A stretch of 64,000 nt of DNA, taken from the NCBI GenBank assembly GCA_012842495.1, contig DUSS01000004.1, positions 186,001 to 250,000 on the forward strand, read 5' to 3'. Positions 25,536 through 35,722 of this stretch are shown piece after piece (position 1 is the first letter of the stretch; every line of letters begins with the position of its first letter). This DNA comes from Candidatus Fermentithermobacillaceae bacterium (GTDB lineage Bacteria; Bacillota; Sulfobacillia; Fermentithermobacillales; DUSS01). The translations under genes were made by a program, and so were the position numbers. Under the pieces are notes generated by a model. That model was not told where the DNA came from and did no database searches. It saw nothing but the letters and a program-made list of their open reading frames with translations.

Positions 25536-27460
25536 CTTTCGTCCTTCTCCTCTTTTTCCTTGAACCGCGTATCGTACACGTTCCCCTTACCGGGACCGCC
25601 CGAATCAGAACCGTCGTTGCCACCGCCGGAACCAGCTGCGCTGTCCGTTCTCGATGACGCCTGCCTGTAAAGCTCCTCCGCAAGCTTCCCCTGAGCTTCC
25701 CGAAGCTCTTCTACGGCTTTCTTTACCTTCTGGATGTCGTCGGACTTCAGCGCCTCTTTGACTGCGGATATCTTTTCTTCTACCTCGGCTTTTTCCGAAG
25801 CCGGAGCCTTGTCGCCGATGTCTTTCAGCACCTTTTCCGCCTGGTAGACCAGCTGGTCCGCCATATTCCTGGTTTCAACCTCGTCTCTCTTCCTCTTATC
25901 CTCTTCTGCGTGCCTCTGAGCTTCTTCGACCAGGTGGTCCACTTCCTCCCTGGGAAGCTGCGTGGACGCCGTGATGGTTATCTTTTGCTCCTTTTGCGTA
26001 CCCAAGTCTTTGGCGGAGACGTTGAGGATGCCGTTGGCATCGATATCAAAGGAAACTTCGATTTGCGGCACACCCCGCGGCGCCGGAGGGATCCCCGTCA
26101 GCATGAAACGGCCAAGACTACGGTTGTCCTTGGCCATGGGTCTTTCGCCCTGGAGCACATGGATTTCCACCTGCGACTGGAAGTCGGCGGTGGTGGTGAA
26201 TATCTGGCTCTTCCGCACGGGGATAGTGGTGTTCCTCGGGATGATCGGAGTCATGATTCCCCCGAGTGTTTCCACCCCCAGCGTAAGCGGAGTCACATCC
26301 AAAAGGATGATATCCTTCACCTCTCCGGCGAGCACCCCGCCCTGAATCGCGGCTCCTACCGCGACCACTTCGTCCGGGTTTACGCTCCGGTTGGGTTCCT
26401 TCCCCGTCAGCCTCCTCACCAGTTCCTGAACGGCAGGCATCCTGGTGGCACCGCCCACCAGAATCACCTCGTCGAGGTCGGCCGGCCTGAGCTTGGCGTC
26501 GGATAGAGCTTGCTCAAACGGATGAATGCATCTCTTGGTGAGGTCCTCCGTGAGCTCCTCGAACTTCGCTCTGGTTAACCTCATTTCCAGGTGCAGCGGC
26601 TGGCCGTCTTTGGCGGTGATGAAGGGCAAGCTTATCGTCGTCTCATAGACCTGCGAAAGTTCAACCTTGGCCTTTTCAGCTGCTTCTATGAGACGCTGAA
26701 GGGCTTGCTTATCTTTCCGCAGATCTACACCGGTCTCCTTCAGATATTCTTCGGCGACGTACTTGACGATTCGCTGGTCGTAGTCGTCTCCGCCTAGGTG
26801 AGTGTCACCCGAAGTAGCCAGAACCTCTACGACTCCGTCCCCAACTTCCAGGACAGATACGTCGAACGTTCCGCCACCGAGGTCCCAGACCAGGATCTTC
26901 TGGTTCTTCTTTTTGTCCACACCATAAGCCAGCGACGCTGCGGTGGGCTCGTTGATGATGCGCAGGACTTCGAGTCCCGCTATCCGCCCCGCGTCTTTGG
27001 TAGCTTGCCTTTGAGCATCGTTGAAATACGCCGGCACCGTAATAACCGCCTTGGTCACGGGTTCGCCAAGGTACTTCTCGGCGTCTTCCTTGAGTTTTCT
27101 CAACACATGAGCGGACACTTCTTCCGGCGTGATCTCGTTGTCGATAGCGGGCACGTACACCCTGACCTCGTCGTGCTTGCCCCGGCGGACCTGGTACGGT
27201 ACGCGCTTTCTCTCTTCCTCTACCTCGTCATATCGCCTTCCGATGAACCTTTTGATGGAGAAAATCGTGTTTTCCGGGTTGAGGACAGCTTGCCGTTTTG
27301 CAAGTTGTCCCACGAGCTTCTCCCCCTTCTTGGTGAAGCCCACCACCGAGGGGGTAAGCCTTGAACCCTCTGCATTGGTGATTACCGTGGGTTCCCCCGC
27401 TTCCATTACGGCTATGACGGAGTTAGTGGTCCCCAGATCGATACCAACAACTTTGGCCAT
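25532..27460 (-). CDS. dnaK: Chaperone DnaK (Hsp70)
   Basis: Full-length Hsp70 of 642 residues. The ATPase domain shows [49 protein letters not shown] and [11 protein letters not shown]. The substrate-binding domain begins after the linker [19 protein letters not shown]. The C-terminal lid ends in a Gly/Ser-rich stretch and a charged tail (EKEEKDER) instead of the usual EEVD-like end. It folds client proteins together with GrpE (overlapping downstream gene) and a DnaJ not found in the window. An HspR-like gene 90 bases upstream on the same strand suggests repressor control. Confidence 0.98.
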   Translation of the reverse strand: MAKVVGIDLGTTNSVIAVMEAGEPTVITNAEGSRLTPSVVGFTKKGEKLVGQLAKRQAVLNPENTIFSIKRFIGRRYDEVEEERKRVPYQVRRGKHDEVRVYVPAIDNEITPEEVSAHVLRKLKEDAEKYLGEPVTKAVITVPAYFNDAQRQATKDAGRIAGLEVLRIINEPTAASLAYGVDKKKNQKILVWDLGGGTFDVSVLEVGDGVVEVLATSGDTHLGGDDYDQRIVKYVAEEYLKETGVDLRKDKQALQRLIEAAEKAKVELSQVYETTISLPFITAKDGQPLHLEMRLTRAKFEELTEDLTKRCIHPFEQALSDAKLRPADLDEVILVGGATRMPAVQELVRRLTGKEPNRSVNPDEVVAVGAAIQGGVLAGEVKDIILLDVTPLTLGVETLGGIMTPIIPRNTTIPVRKSQIFTTTADFQSQVEIHVLQGERPMAKDNRSLGRFMLTGIPPAPRGVPQIEVSFDIDANGILNVSAKDLGTQKEQKITITASTQLPREEVDHLVEEAQRHAEEDKRKRDEVETRNMADQLVYQAEKVLKDIGDKAPASEKAEVEEKISAVKEALKSDDIQKVKKAVEELREAQGKLAEELYRQASSRTDSAAGSGGGNDGSDSGGPGKGNVYDTRFKEKEEKDER

Positions 27461-27550
27461 AGATGCACCTCCGAGATGAAGACGTCTTCAGTGAAAGTGA
27501 CCAACTGGACTGAACCCGGAAAGCGTTCGCTGTTTCTTGAACGCCAGGTA

Positions 27551-28051
27551 TCAAATGCCACCCTCATCCCGCCAGCTCTTCGGCGGCTTTCTGGATTTCG
27601 ATCCGCCCGCGTGCTGGGTCAAGACCATCGCGCCTTCCGGGCCGGTGTCTCCCCCCGCGTCAGCCTCGGATTCCCGTCCCCCACCTTCGACATCGCTTGC
27701 ACCGCTGGAGTGGGGACGGGCGTCTTCCGCCTGCAGCCGGGGGAGCCCAGCTCGGGGCATATGCCGCGACGGCGGACCGGTTCCTCCTTCGGCCCCGGCC
27801 TCCTCCTCGGCGGCCAATATGAACCGTACTCCTGCAGCATTGATGCCTTTATCCCTAAGGAGATGGATGATCCTCTGGAGCCGCTTCAAATCGTTTTCCG
27901 AATACAGGCGGATGTTGGACACGGTGCGCCTCGGCTCAATGAGACCTTCGTGCTCGATCTGCCTCAAAACCTGCGGCGTCACGCCTAAAAGTCTCGCAGC
28001 TACGCTTATCGTGTAAACGGGTTCATCCGGTCCATGGAACAACCGGTACAC
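27551..28051 (-). CDS. MerR-type heat-shock regulator, HspR-like
   Basis: The N-terminal 75 residues form a MerR winged helix (YTISVAARLLGVTPQVLRQI and RLYSENDLKRLQRIIHLL), with RTVSNIRLYSE in the wing as in HspR. The remaining 90 residues are Gly/Ala/Glu-rich and probably disordered. HspR represses dnaK operons in several bacterial groups with DnaK as co-repressor, and this gene sits directly before dnaK. I found no clear HAIR operator (CTTGAGT-N7-ACTCAAG) upstream. GTG 28051 abuts AAAGGGG; TTG 28042 would have better spacing. Confidence 0.8.
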   Translation of the reverse strand: MYRLFHGPDEPVYTISVAARLLGVTPQVLRQIEHEGLIEPRRTVSNIRLYSENDLKRLQRIIHLLRDKGINAAGVRFILAAEEEAGAEGGTGPPSRHMPRAGLPRLQAEDARPHSSGASDVEGGGRESEADAGGDTGPEGAMVLTQHAGGSKSRKPPKSWRDEGGI

Positions 28052-28220
28052 CCCCTTTCCCGCTCAGCGATTTGGGCCAGTCTGCGCATAGATCTAACCC
28101 TTCTCGGTAATAGCATGCAACACACAAGACGCTCACTAATCAAAAAGATATTGCCTTCTGATAGGATTCCTACCACTGGATAATAGGATTTATGCGGAGA
28201 TGTGTCAATGGCGTTGACAG

Positions 28221-28250
28221 AAAGGGAGCTGGCTTTCGCCAGCTCCCTTC
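28221..28250. terminator. Terminator of the SLH-subtilase gene
   Basis: GGGAGCTGGC-TTTC-GCCAGCTCCC is a perfect 10-bp stem; on the minus strand the loop is the stable GAAA tetraloop and the stem is followed by TTTCTGTC. It lies 32 bases after the subtilase stop codon. Confidence 0.85.
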
Positions 28251-28281
28251 GATAGGCAGCGATTGGTAAGGCAGCCCGGCA

Positions 28282-31200
28282 CTACCTCATGAGGATCTCC
28301 CAGACGATCTTCGCGCTTTCGGCCCTGGTCCCGGTTCCGAATGGTTCGAAGACGTTACCCGGCTTGCCCGAGATTATGCCCATGTTCCTGAGAACGCCGA
28401 CATATCCCCTGGCCCAGGCCGGGATCAAAGCGTCATCCTGGAAACCGGTGTGCGCGTCGAACGGGTTGACCTTCATCGCACGACCGAGCACGACTACCAT
28501 CTCCGCCCGGGTGATCGCCTCGTCGGGTCTGAAGAGCCCTCCGGTCTCCATCAGCAGGCCCGCCTGCCGGCAGGCTTCGATGTAACCGGCGGCCCAATGA
28601 CCCGCGATATCCGTTAAAGGCGTGCCCGACGCATCTACTGGCGTAAGGCCCATGGCCGAGCCAACCAGCGTCACGAATTCCGCCCTGGTCACCACATCGT
28701 TGGGCTTAAAGGTGCCATCGGGACGTCCGCTTATGATGCTCAGCGACTGAAGAGCCACTATGAACTCCTCGGCCCAGTGTCCGGGCACATCGCCGAGAGT
28801 CCTCATCGCGGGCATCGCAACGAGCGCGAAGGTGGTTAGGTGAGTCGTCTTGCCCGTTGCCGCTCCGGCTTCCATATCGACGGTCGTCGGAACCGCCACC
28901 CACTTGCCGAGCTTATCGGAGTACGCAGCCACGAAGAGCTGGCTAGCTCCCACCCCTGCGGGCACGTCCGACGGCTTGAAGTGGATGACGATGGTCACGG
29001 GCTTTACGAAGCGGGTGACGGGCTGACCGTGGCTCGCGGCGCGAGCTTCGAACACGGTGCCGGGTACTACGGGCGCACCCGCCGGTTCGGTCTTCCGCTC
29101 CACCCTGACTTCGGTGTTGCCCCTGACCGAGCTCGGCTCTGCGGACAGGACGAATCCGAGCTTCTCGTCCCCAACCTTCCCTCCACTCTCGACGCTGATC
29201 AGGCCCTGCGCCGACGATACGGGGGCAGGGGGCGCCGCTATGGGAACCTCGCTAGGAGGCGTGCCACCACCAGGCGCGCCACCCGACGACTTCTGAGCGA
29301 TGGTTATACTGAACCCCTTCGTCGCCTCAGTACCGAGGCTGTCCGCTACGGTGATGGTGAAGGTGGACGTACCGGCCGTTGCTGGCGTGCCGGAAATGGT
29401 GCCCGTTCCCGCATCAAGGGTGAGGCCAGCAGGCAACGAGCCCTGAACCACCGCCCAGGTGTACGGAGCGCGACCTCCCTTCGCGGCTAAGGTCTGGTTG
29501 TAGGCGTCTCCTACTCGGCCCTGTGAGAGCGAACCGGTGGTTATGACTAACGGTTCGAGTTGTAGGACCGTTATCCTTCCCGGAGCCAGAGCTTCGGCAT
29601 CGTTGCCGGCGGCGTCGACCGCCCTGAACTGGACAGCTGCTTCGTCCACCACGAGACCTGCCGGAACGGCCCAGACTCCGGTGTAAAGGCCCGGGTTTTC
29701 GGGGTCCTCGGTCATGGCGGTAAACGACTGGACCTCTTGAGCTCCGGCGGGGAGCACGATCTGGAACCCGGCAAACGCCAGGCCAGTCTCGCTCCTGAAG
29801 CTGACCGCAAGCTCATCGCCCGGCAGAACCTCAATGTCCTCGGCCGGTACCAGCCCGGTTATCTCCGGCGCAACCGTGTCCTTCGTCACGCCCCGCACCA
29901 CTTCCGTGGAGTTCCCCGCCTTATCCGAGGCGACCAGGGTTATAGTGTACGGCCCGTCTTCTTCACCAAGGAGAACGCGGGTCCGGAAGGCTCCGTCCAC
30001 CACTTCGACAACTTCGCCGTTTACCGTGAGGACGTCCAAGTATTTGTCGGATACGGACCCTTCGACCACGACCGCGTCACGGTTCGTGACGAAGTCATCC
30101 TCCGGCGACGTCACGGTGATAACCGGAGCCACCTGGTCGAGGTACACGGTCACGGGAGCGGAGGGATCCGTCCACCGATCCCCGGCGAAGGCTATGGCCG
30201 TGAACACGCTCGTTTCCTTGCTGAGCGTCACGGGAATCTCGAAAATTCCGCCGGCGTCAGCTGTGGTCCGGCCAACTTCGGCGTCGCCCTCATACAGCCG
30301 TACCTCGACATTGGGGGATGTGAGACCCTTGACCACGATCTCAGTCTGGTTCGTCACGGCGCCGTCCGCCGGAGAGGTGATGACGGGTGCGGCCACCGCG
30401 TACATAACCGACGCCCGGATCATCGTGTTACCTTCGTCTTCTGGCCTGGGCTCCCAGGATCCGCCCACGAAGCTCCACGACCTGCCGTACCACGGACCGC
30501 TTTCGTCCGTAGCCAGACCAGGGCAGTTGGGATAGGGAACGGCCTGGAGGTACGCCACGTAGAAGTCGCCGTTCACAACGATGCCCAGGTCGCGGCAGTC
30601 AATAACCGTCCACGATCCATCTCTCTTGGCCTGGGCGTCGAACGGACCCGCAACTACATTGCCAGGTGAACCGTCCGGTCCCGACGAGTCGAAGATGGCC
30701 CACTTGAACGCGGTTCCGCCCGGGCTCGGCCAGGTAGTATCCCAGAACCGGAAGGACACGCTAGTGAGCATCGCCGAGCCGCCCTCGGGGGTCATCCTTA
30801 CGGCCCACCCGTTGCCCGGATCGTAGTACGCCCAGGCGTTCTCAGCCGTGCCGTCGTCGTAGATAAGCTCGCCCGGATATCCCACGAAAGGCTTGAGCTG
30901 CACCGCCACGACAGTGGGCTCACCGGCCACGACCGTAACGGGCACGTCCGCCGGGTAGTACGTCGGCGCGGAGACATGCAGCGTGTACTCGCCGATGAAG
31001 CACTCCAGGACGAACTGGCCGTTCTCGCCGGTTAACACCGGAGGAACCATAGGATCTTCGACGAGGCATACTTCCGCACCGGAGATGGGCTCGCCGGTGT
31101 TCCTATCCACAACCGTACCCGCGATGGCGCTCCTGGGTACGGGTTCCAGGACGAAGTTGACCTCCGTAACCCCGTCATCTCGGATGGTAACTGGTTCCGT

Positions 31201-34200
31201 CACCGGGTAGTAGCCGTAGCTCCACGCCCGGAGTGTCCAATCCCCTGCTATGTGCCGCAGAGTGTACGCGCCCGTCGCCGGGTCCGTCCTGGTGGACCTA
31301 CCGGTCTCCTCGATGCTGACGACCGCATCAAGCGGGAGCGACTCCGCCCTCACCGGCTCATCCCGGAGGACCTTCCGGTAATCGTCCGGCGTGCCGGTCC
31401 GCACATCGTCCCAGGAGAACAGCGGCCCTCGCTTGTCGGGTTTGGGCTTACCGGGCGCGGACGCAGACACCTCATCCTGCCCCGAAGCCACGATGCCGGC
31501 ACCTACGGATGCCCCGGAAGGCATAGCTTGAATGCGGAAATCGTCGACGTACCAACCGAGCTTCGCCACGCTGGAATCGCTCTTGAGTCTGAACCTCACC
31601 TGGATTACCTGACCACCATAAGCCGAGAGATCGACAACGGCCTGTGCCCAGATCTTCCCTGCCGAGGAATGACTGAACTGGGCAACTGTCGTCCACGTGG
31701 TGCCACCATCACTGCTGATCTCCACAAACCCTTTATCGTAGTTGGTTTCGATCTCGTACCAGTGCCAGAAGGTCAGGATCGGGTTCGCGTAAACGGTGAG
31801 ATCCACCGTAGGCGAAGCAAGCCAGGCGTCCATATTATTGGGGTAGTTCCCGGCGAGGTTCGTCGCCCAGACGTTCCAACCCGAGTGAGCGCTTCCCGGC
31901 CCGGAAGTGGGCGTACCCAGCTGCCAGCAGTCGTTCGTCCCGCCATGCGTCCAACCCTGCTCTCCCGACTCGAAATCCGTTGAGTAAACGATGGTCGGCG
32001 CAGGAGGAATCGCCACGACCTCCCCCGAAGGCTCGCTTTCATTGCCCCAGAGGTCGACGGCAGTTACCCGGTAGGCATTTTCCACGCCGCGCGCGGGCGA
32101 GGAATCGGTGAACATCGCGCTGGGGGTATACCCGATGACGCTGAAGACTTCCTCACCGTACACCTTCCGGTAGACGGTGTAACCCGCGAGATCGTCTTCA
32201 GTTCCGGGCAGCCAGGTCAACCGCACGTCGCCGAGACCGGTTATCTCAGCGCCCAGACCCGTAGGTGCTGCCGGCGGCTCGTCGTCAGGCCCGATCAATC
32301 TTACGTCGTCGATGTACCATCCGGCCTTTTGGACACTACCGTCTGTCCACAAATTGAAGAGGAGGTACACCACGTTGCCGGCGTAAGCCGAAAGGTCTAT
32401 CATTTCCTTCTTCCACCCGCCGGACGTACCGGTGAACTCGGCCACGTGGTCCCAGTCCTCGCCATCGGTGAACACGTAAACGTCGCCATAGTCATAACCA
32501 GTTTCCAGGTCGTACCAGTGCCAGAACCGGAGGTACGCCTGGGTAACTCCGGTAAGATCCAGCGGCGGCATCAGAAGGTAGCAGTTGGCTCTGTTCGGGT
32601 AAGGACCGGAGAGGTTTGTGGCAAAGAGCTTTTCCCCTGAATGGGCGGCTCCCGGTCCCGAAGTGGGAATTCCCCACTGCCAGCAGTCGTTCGTACCGCT
32701 ATGGTTCCAGCCTACCGGTGCAACGGAACCTTCGAAGTCCTCTTCGTACCCGGGCTCTTCCCCGGTTCTGACGGGGACATGGAACAGCCCCCCGTCAGCG
32801 GGCAGCTCCGCCACGTTTCCGCCGTAGTCCCTCACCCGGACGAAGTACTCGGCATTGACACCGGCGACGAACAGGAACCACGGCATGACCCCTCCGTAAA
32901 CGCCGTCCCTATGGTCACCCGCCACCCTTTGGAGCGGGATGTAAGTGAAGTACTCCTCGCCGCACCGTCTGGCGAAGACCTCCACCGACACGACGCTCAC
33001 GTTGTCGGATACATGCACCGTCACGGGAACATCGAACCCTTCGTAGGCATAGGGAACGGGTTCGTGCTCGGCCACGGGAGCTTCGAGGTCATCCCCGGCT
33101 GTGAGGACGCGTCCCTGGACGGTTCCCGCACCCAGGACCTCGCTCACCGCGCTCATGGCGTTCACCAAGCCCCAGCCGAAACCGTTGTTGGGCCTGCCGG
33201 GGTACTCCGGCGTTTCCATGGGAGTGGCCGTCTGGGTGATGATTTCCTCGAGTTCGTCGACGCTGAGCGAGGGATCGGCGCTGAGGAGCAGGGCAACCAC
33301 GCCCACCACGTGCGGGCAGGCCATGGAGGTTCCGGACCACCCGCCCTCGTAACCGCCGCCCGGAACGGAAGACCTCACCCCGACGCCCGGCGCCACGACC
33401 TCCGGCTTGATTTCACCGTAAGCCGACGGCCCGCGGCTGGAAAACCCGGCCAGATTTCCGTTCCTGTCCACGGCGCCCACCGCAAACGACTCGGGATAGT
33501 TGGCCGGACAACCTATGGTTCCGGAGCCCGGACCCCTGTTCCCTGCGGAGAAGCTGGGGAAAATGCCCGCGGCCCTCCAGACCCTCACGATATCTCTGAA
33601 CCAGTCGTCAGCTACGGGAGGACCGCCCCAGGAATTGTTCACGGCGTCTGGGGCGTACTCGGGATGGGGAACTCCCTGGGCATCCGTCGGCGCCACCAGC
33701 CACTGTCCGGCAGCGATGATGTCATCAGACCAGCCCGAACCATCAGCACCTAGTACCTTCGCAGCTATCCACTTTGCTCCCGGTGCGACGCCGATCTGGT
33801 TCATCCCTTCCTCGTCTGACCCACAGATGGTGCCCATGGTGTGGGTGCCGTGTCCGTGGTCATCGTAGGGCAGCGGCTCTCCATTGACCGCGTCGAACCA
33901 GCTGAAGATGGCCAATTCCCCGGGATGGCCTGTCTCCGGGTCATACCCCCTCCACTTGCGCATGAGAGCGGGATGCTCCCAGTCCACGCCCGTATCGAGG
34001 TTGGCCACCACGACGCCGGTTCCGTCGTAACCCAGCCCCCAGACCGCCGGAGCCTCGACCATCTGGACATTCCATTCAATGGTCTCTGCCCCGACCTCGG
34101 GCGCATCTGACGTAGAGCCGCCAGAAGCCGCCCCCGCTGCCGGAGCCTCCGATACGTTGTCTATGAGGTCTACCTTCTCGTTGAGGAAGAGCTCCTTCAC

Positions 34201-34683
34201 TTCGGGCAGCCGGGCGATTTCGTCCATCACCTTCCTGGTGCTGGTGACGCAGACCGCGTTAATCACCCAGAAAGGCTTGAACTCGTCTACCTCCCCGTCC
34301 TTGCTCCACTTTTCGAGCATCCCGAGGAGGCGAGCCTGCGACCGCGCAGCAGTTTCCCGGAGGGCCCTCACCACAGCCGCTCTCCCCGCGACCTGCAACG
34401 GCCTGCCCCGCAAACCGTTGGCCGCAGCTTTCCCGATGGCCGCATCGCGCGCCCCATAGAGGTCAGCTTCCTCCCAGAGCCGCACGATGTACGTGGCCTT
34501 TTCGCTGGTGGAAAAGGCCTCTAACAGTGATTCACCGACTGTCGCCGTCTTTGTGGCGTGAACTCCCGGCGGGGTCCGTGAGACGGCCGGTCCTTTTTGC
34601 GGCGAAGTCGCGGCCAGGGCGGGCGAACCGAAGACCCCGAGGAGCATAGCGAGGACTAATGCTAGACTGAGAAAACGCCTCAT
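28282..34683 (-). CDS. Giant secreted subtilisin-family protease with SLH cell-wall anchors
   Basis: About 2133 residues. A signal peptide (MRRFLSLALVLAMLLGVFGS) is followed by an inhibitor-type propeptide. The S8 domain has the triad in NLDTGVDWEH (Asp), DDHGHGTHTMG (His) and WSGTSMACPH (Ser), and resembles bacillopeptidase F. Next come two related MAM/immune-inhibitor-like modules (HSGTNDCWQWG and HGGTNDCWQLG), Fn3-like and carboxypeptidase-regulatory-like repeats, Ig-like modules (a He_PIG-type stretch AGTSTFTITVADSLG), a Gly/Ser linker and three C-terminal SLH domains (DVPGHWAEEFIVAL, DIAGHWAAGYIEAC, ALIPAWARGYVGVL). SLH domains bind pyruvylated wall polymers, so the protease is displayed on the surface. 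ATG 34683, with AGGAGAG upstream, replaces the ORF-track start. Confidence 0.95.
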   Translation of the reverse strand: MRRFLSLALVLAMLLGVFGSPALAATSPQKGPAVSRTPPGVHATKTATVGESLLEAFSTSEKATYIVRLWEEADLYGARDAAIGKAAANGLRGRPLQVAGRAAVVRALRETAARSQARLLGMLEKWSKDGEVDEFKPFWVINAVCVTSTRKVMDEIARLPEVKELFLNEKVDLIDNVSEAPAAGAASGGSTSDAPEVGAETIEWNVQMVEAPAVWGLGYDGTGVVVANLDTGVDWEHPALMRKWRGYDPETGHPGELAIFSWFDAVNGEPLPYDDHGHGTHTMGTICGSDEEGMNQIGVAPGAKWIAAKVLGADGSGWSDDIIAAGQWLVAPTDAQGVPHPEYAPDAVNNSWGGPPVADDWFRDIVRVWRAAGIFPSFSAGNRGPGSGTIGCPANYPESFAVGAVDRNGNLAGFSSRGPSAYGEIKPEVVAPGVGVRSSVPGGGYEGGWSGTSMACPHVVGVVALLLSADPSLSVDELEEIITQTATPMETPEYPGRPNNGFGWGLVNAMSAVSEVLGAGTVQGRVLTAGDDLEAPVAEHEPVPYAYEGFDVPVTVHVSDNVSVVSVEVFARRCGEEYFTYIPLQRVAGDHRDGVYGGVMPWFLFVAGVNAEYFVRVRDYGGNVAELPADGGLFHVPVRTGEEPGYEEDFEGSVAPVGWNHSGTNDCWQWGIPTSGPGAAHSGEKLFATNLSGPYPNRANCYLLMPPLDLTGVTQAYLRFWHWYDLETGYDYGDVYVFTDGEDWDHVAEFTGTSGGWKKEMIDLSAYAGNVVYLLFNLWTDGSVQKAGWYIDDVRLIGPDDEPPAAPTGLGAEITGLGDVRLTWLPGTEDDLAGYTVYRKVYGEEVFSVIGYTPSAMFTDSSPARGVENAYRVTAVDLWGNESEPSGEVVAIPPAPTIVYSTDFESGEQGWTHGGTNDCWQLGTPTSGPGSAHSGWNVWATNLAGNYPNNMDAWLASPTVDLTVYANPILTFWHWYEIETNYDKGFVEISSDGGTTWTTVAQFSHSSAGKIWAQAVVDLSAYGGQVIQVRFRLKSDSSVAKLGWYVDDFRIQAMPSGASVGAGIVASGQDEVSASAPGKPKPDKRGPLFSWDDVRTGTPDDYRKVLRDEPVRAESLPLDAVVSIEETGRSTRTDPATGAYTLRHIAGDWTLRAWSYGYYPVTEPVTIRDDGVTEVNFVLEPVPRSAIAGTVVDRNTGEPISGAEVCLVEDPMVPPVLTGENGQFVLECFIGEYTLHVSAPTYYPADVPVTVVAGEPTVVAVQLKPFVGYPGELIYDDGTAENAWAYYDPGNGWAVRMTPEGGSAMLTSVSFRFWDTTWPSPGGTAFKWAIFDSSGPDGSPGNVVAGPFDAQAKRDGSWTVIDCRDLGIVVNGDFYVAYLQAVPYPNCPGLATDESGPWYGRSWSFVGGSWEPRPEDEGNTMIRASVMYAVAAPVITSPADGAVTNQTEIVVKGLTSPNVEVRLYEGDAEVGRTTADAGGIFEIPVTLSKETSVFTAIAFAGDRWTDPSAPVTVYLDQVAPVITVTSPEDDFVTNRDAVVVEGSVSDKYLDVLTVNGEVVEVVDGAFRTRVLLGEEDGPYTITLVASDKAGNSTEVVRGVTKDTVAPEITGLVPAEDIEVLPGDELAVSFRSETGLAFAGFQIVLPAGAQEVQSFTAMTEDPENPGLYTGVWAVPAGLVVDEAAVQFRAVDAAGNDAEALAPGRITVLQLEPLVITTGSLSQGRVGDAYNQTLAAKGGRAPYTWAVVQGSLPAGLTLDAGTGTISGTPATAGTSTFTITVADSLGTEATKGFSITIAQKSSGGAPGGGTPPSEVPIAAPPAPVSSAQGLISVESGGKVGDEKLGFVLSAEPSSVRGNTEVRVERKTEPAGAPVVPGTVFEARAASHGQPVTRFVKPVTIVIHFKPSDVPAGVGASQLFVAAYSDKLGKWVAVPTTVDMEAGAATGKTTHLTTFALVAMPAMRTLGDVPGHWAEEFIVALQSLSIISGRPDGTFKPNDVVTRAEFVTLVGSAMGLTPVDASGTPLTDIAGHWAAGYIEACRQAGLLMETGGLFRPDEAITRAEMVVVLGRAMKVNPFDAHTGFQDDALIPAWARGYVGVLRNMGIISGKPGNVFEPFGTGTRAESAKIVWEILMR

Positions 34684-35299
34684 CTTTTCTCTCCTTTCCA
34701 CCAGACTTCGCTGACTTCGCTGACGCCCTTGCCGGATCCGCAAGAGGCGCCTATCTGACTGAGCTGCAAGAGTGCTTGCCGAAACACCCCTCCTTCCCGG
34801 TAGGTCTAGAGCCGGAAGGAGCCTCGCAAAACAGCGCGGGTCCGGCCCTCCCCAGGCGTTTCACGAGGCGGGCCCGGGGCATCCAGACGCTGCCTTCCCC
34901 CGGTTGGCTCCCCGTGCGCTTGCTGCTGACCCAACTTCACACCCCGCATTCAAGGGGCAGGATGGGCCAGCGGCGCCGGCTCTAGCCATCGCTACCACTA
35001 TATACCATTCATGAGGCAAGTCCTTGTAGAATCCTGCAAATCGTTCGACAATAATTGCAATTTGAAGGCAAAAAAGCACGCTTTGAGTCGTGCTAGGGGC
35101 ATAGATTGAGGGAAGGCAGTTGAGTCGCCTGAGGACAGACCCCGGGCACAAGTTTCAAAGGTCCCGCTTGTTCGACACGGCTGGAACTTAACTGCAGCGG
35201 GTGAACATTTTTTGGGAGCAAATCAGATACTATGACGAGAACCGTCGAAGGACATATAATTCGCGGTAGGGGCCACGGCTTAGAACCGTCAGAGCCCCT
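34684..35299. other. Long non-coding region upstream of the SLH-subtilase gene
   Basis: About 615 bases. It contains the leader and promoter of the subtilase on the minus strand, with a hairpin CCTTCCCGG/CCGGAAGG near 34792-34820 and an AT-rich TATATA near 34999. The terminator at 35069-35094 closes the HepT/MntA transcript. No ORF here has a recognisable domain. Confidence 0.5.
35069..35094 (-). terminator. Rho-independent terminator downstream of the HepT/MntA pair
   Basis: On the minus strand AGCACG-ACTCAAAG-CGTGCT forms a 6-bp stem followed by TTTTTTGCC, a textbook U-tract. It lies about 206 bases after the hepT stop. Confidence 0.75.
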
Positions 35300-35722
35300 T
35301 CATTCTTTGAGGTAGTCCAGTACCGCATCGATATATCTGCCGTACATCTCCAATGTCTGACCGATGCTCTGGAACACTATTACATCGTCAATTACTTCAT
35401 ACTCATGGACAATAATGTTCCGTTCGCCAGCCGATGGAGCAATCTCGCAGGCAAGTTCCTGAGTTAGAACGCCCAATTTCGCGACTTCGATGAAGGAAGT
35501 GTATGCATCACTGGGCGCAGGTTTGCCTGCACCTACCACAATATGGGTATTGATGTCCACGGCGACGTCTACGATCAACTGAATTAGTCTTTCGACGACC
35601 CTCTTGTTCCGGAAGTCACCAAGATATTCCTCGAGGCTGATCCCCCGCATAGCTTCGAGTTCGTCCAAATACTCGGATAGCTTCTGTAACTTGCGCTTAA
35701 TCACAAGAGTGTCGACCATCAC
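35300..35722 (-). CDS. HepT-like ribonuclease toxin (DUF86)
   Basis: A 140-residue helical HEPN protein. The catalytic R-X4-H-X-Y motif is intact in RNIIVHEYEV (Arg101, His106, Tyr108). HepT cleaves RNA or tRNA in the cytoplasm and is silenced when the partner MntA adds AMP to the motif tyrosine. The gene overlaps the upstream nucleotidyltransferase gene by 26 bases, the usual antitoxin-toxin arrangement. Confidence 0.9.
   Translation of the reverse strand: MMVDTLVIKRKLQKLSEYLDELEAMRGISLEEYLGDFRNKRVVERLIQLIVDVAVDINTHIVVGAGKPAPSDAYTSFIEVAKLGVLTQELACEIAPSAGERNIIVHEYEVIDDVIVFQSIGQTLEMYGRYIDAVLDYLKE

Noticed and set aside
28052-28200. HAIR or CIRCE operator upstream of the HspR-like gene
   Set aside because: I found only an imperfect AT-rich repeat; neither consensus is present.
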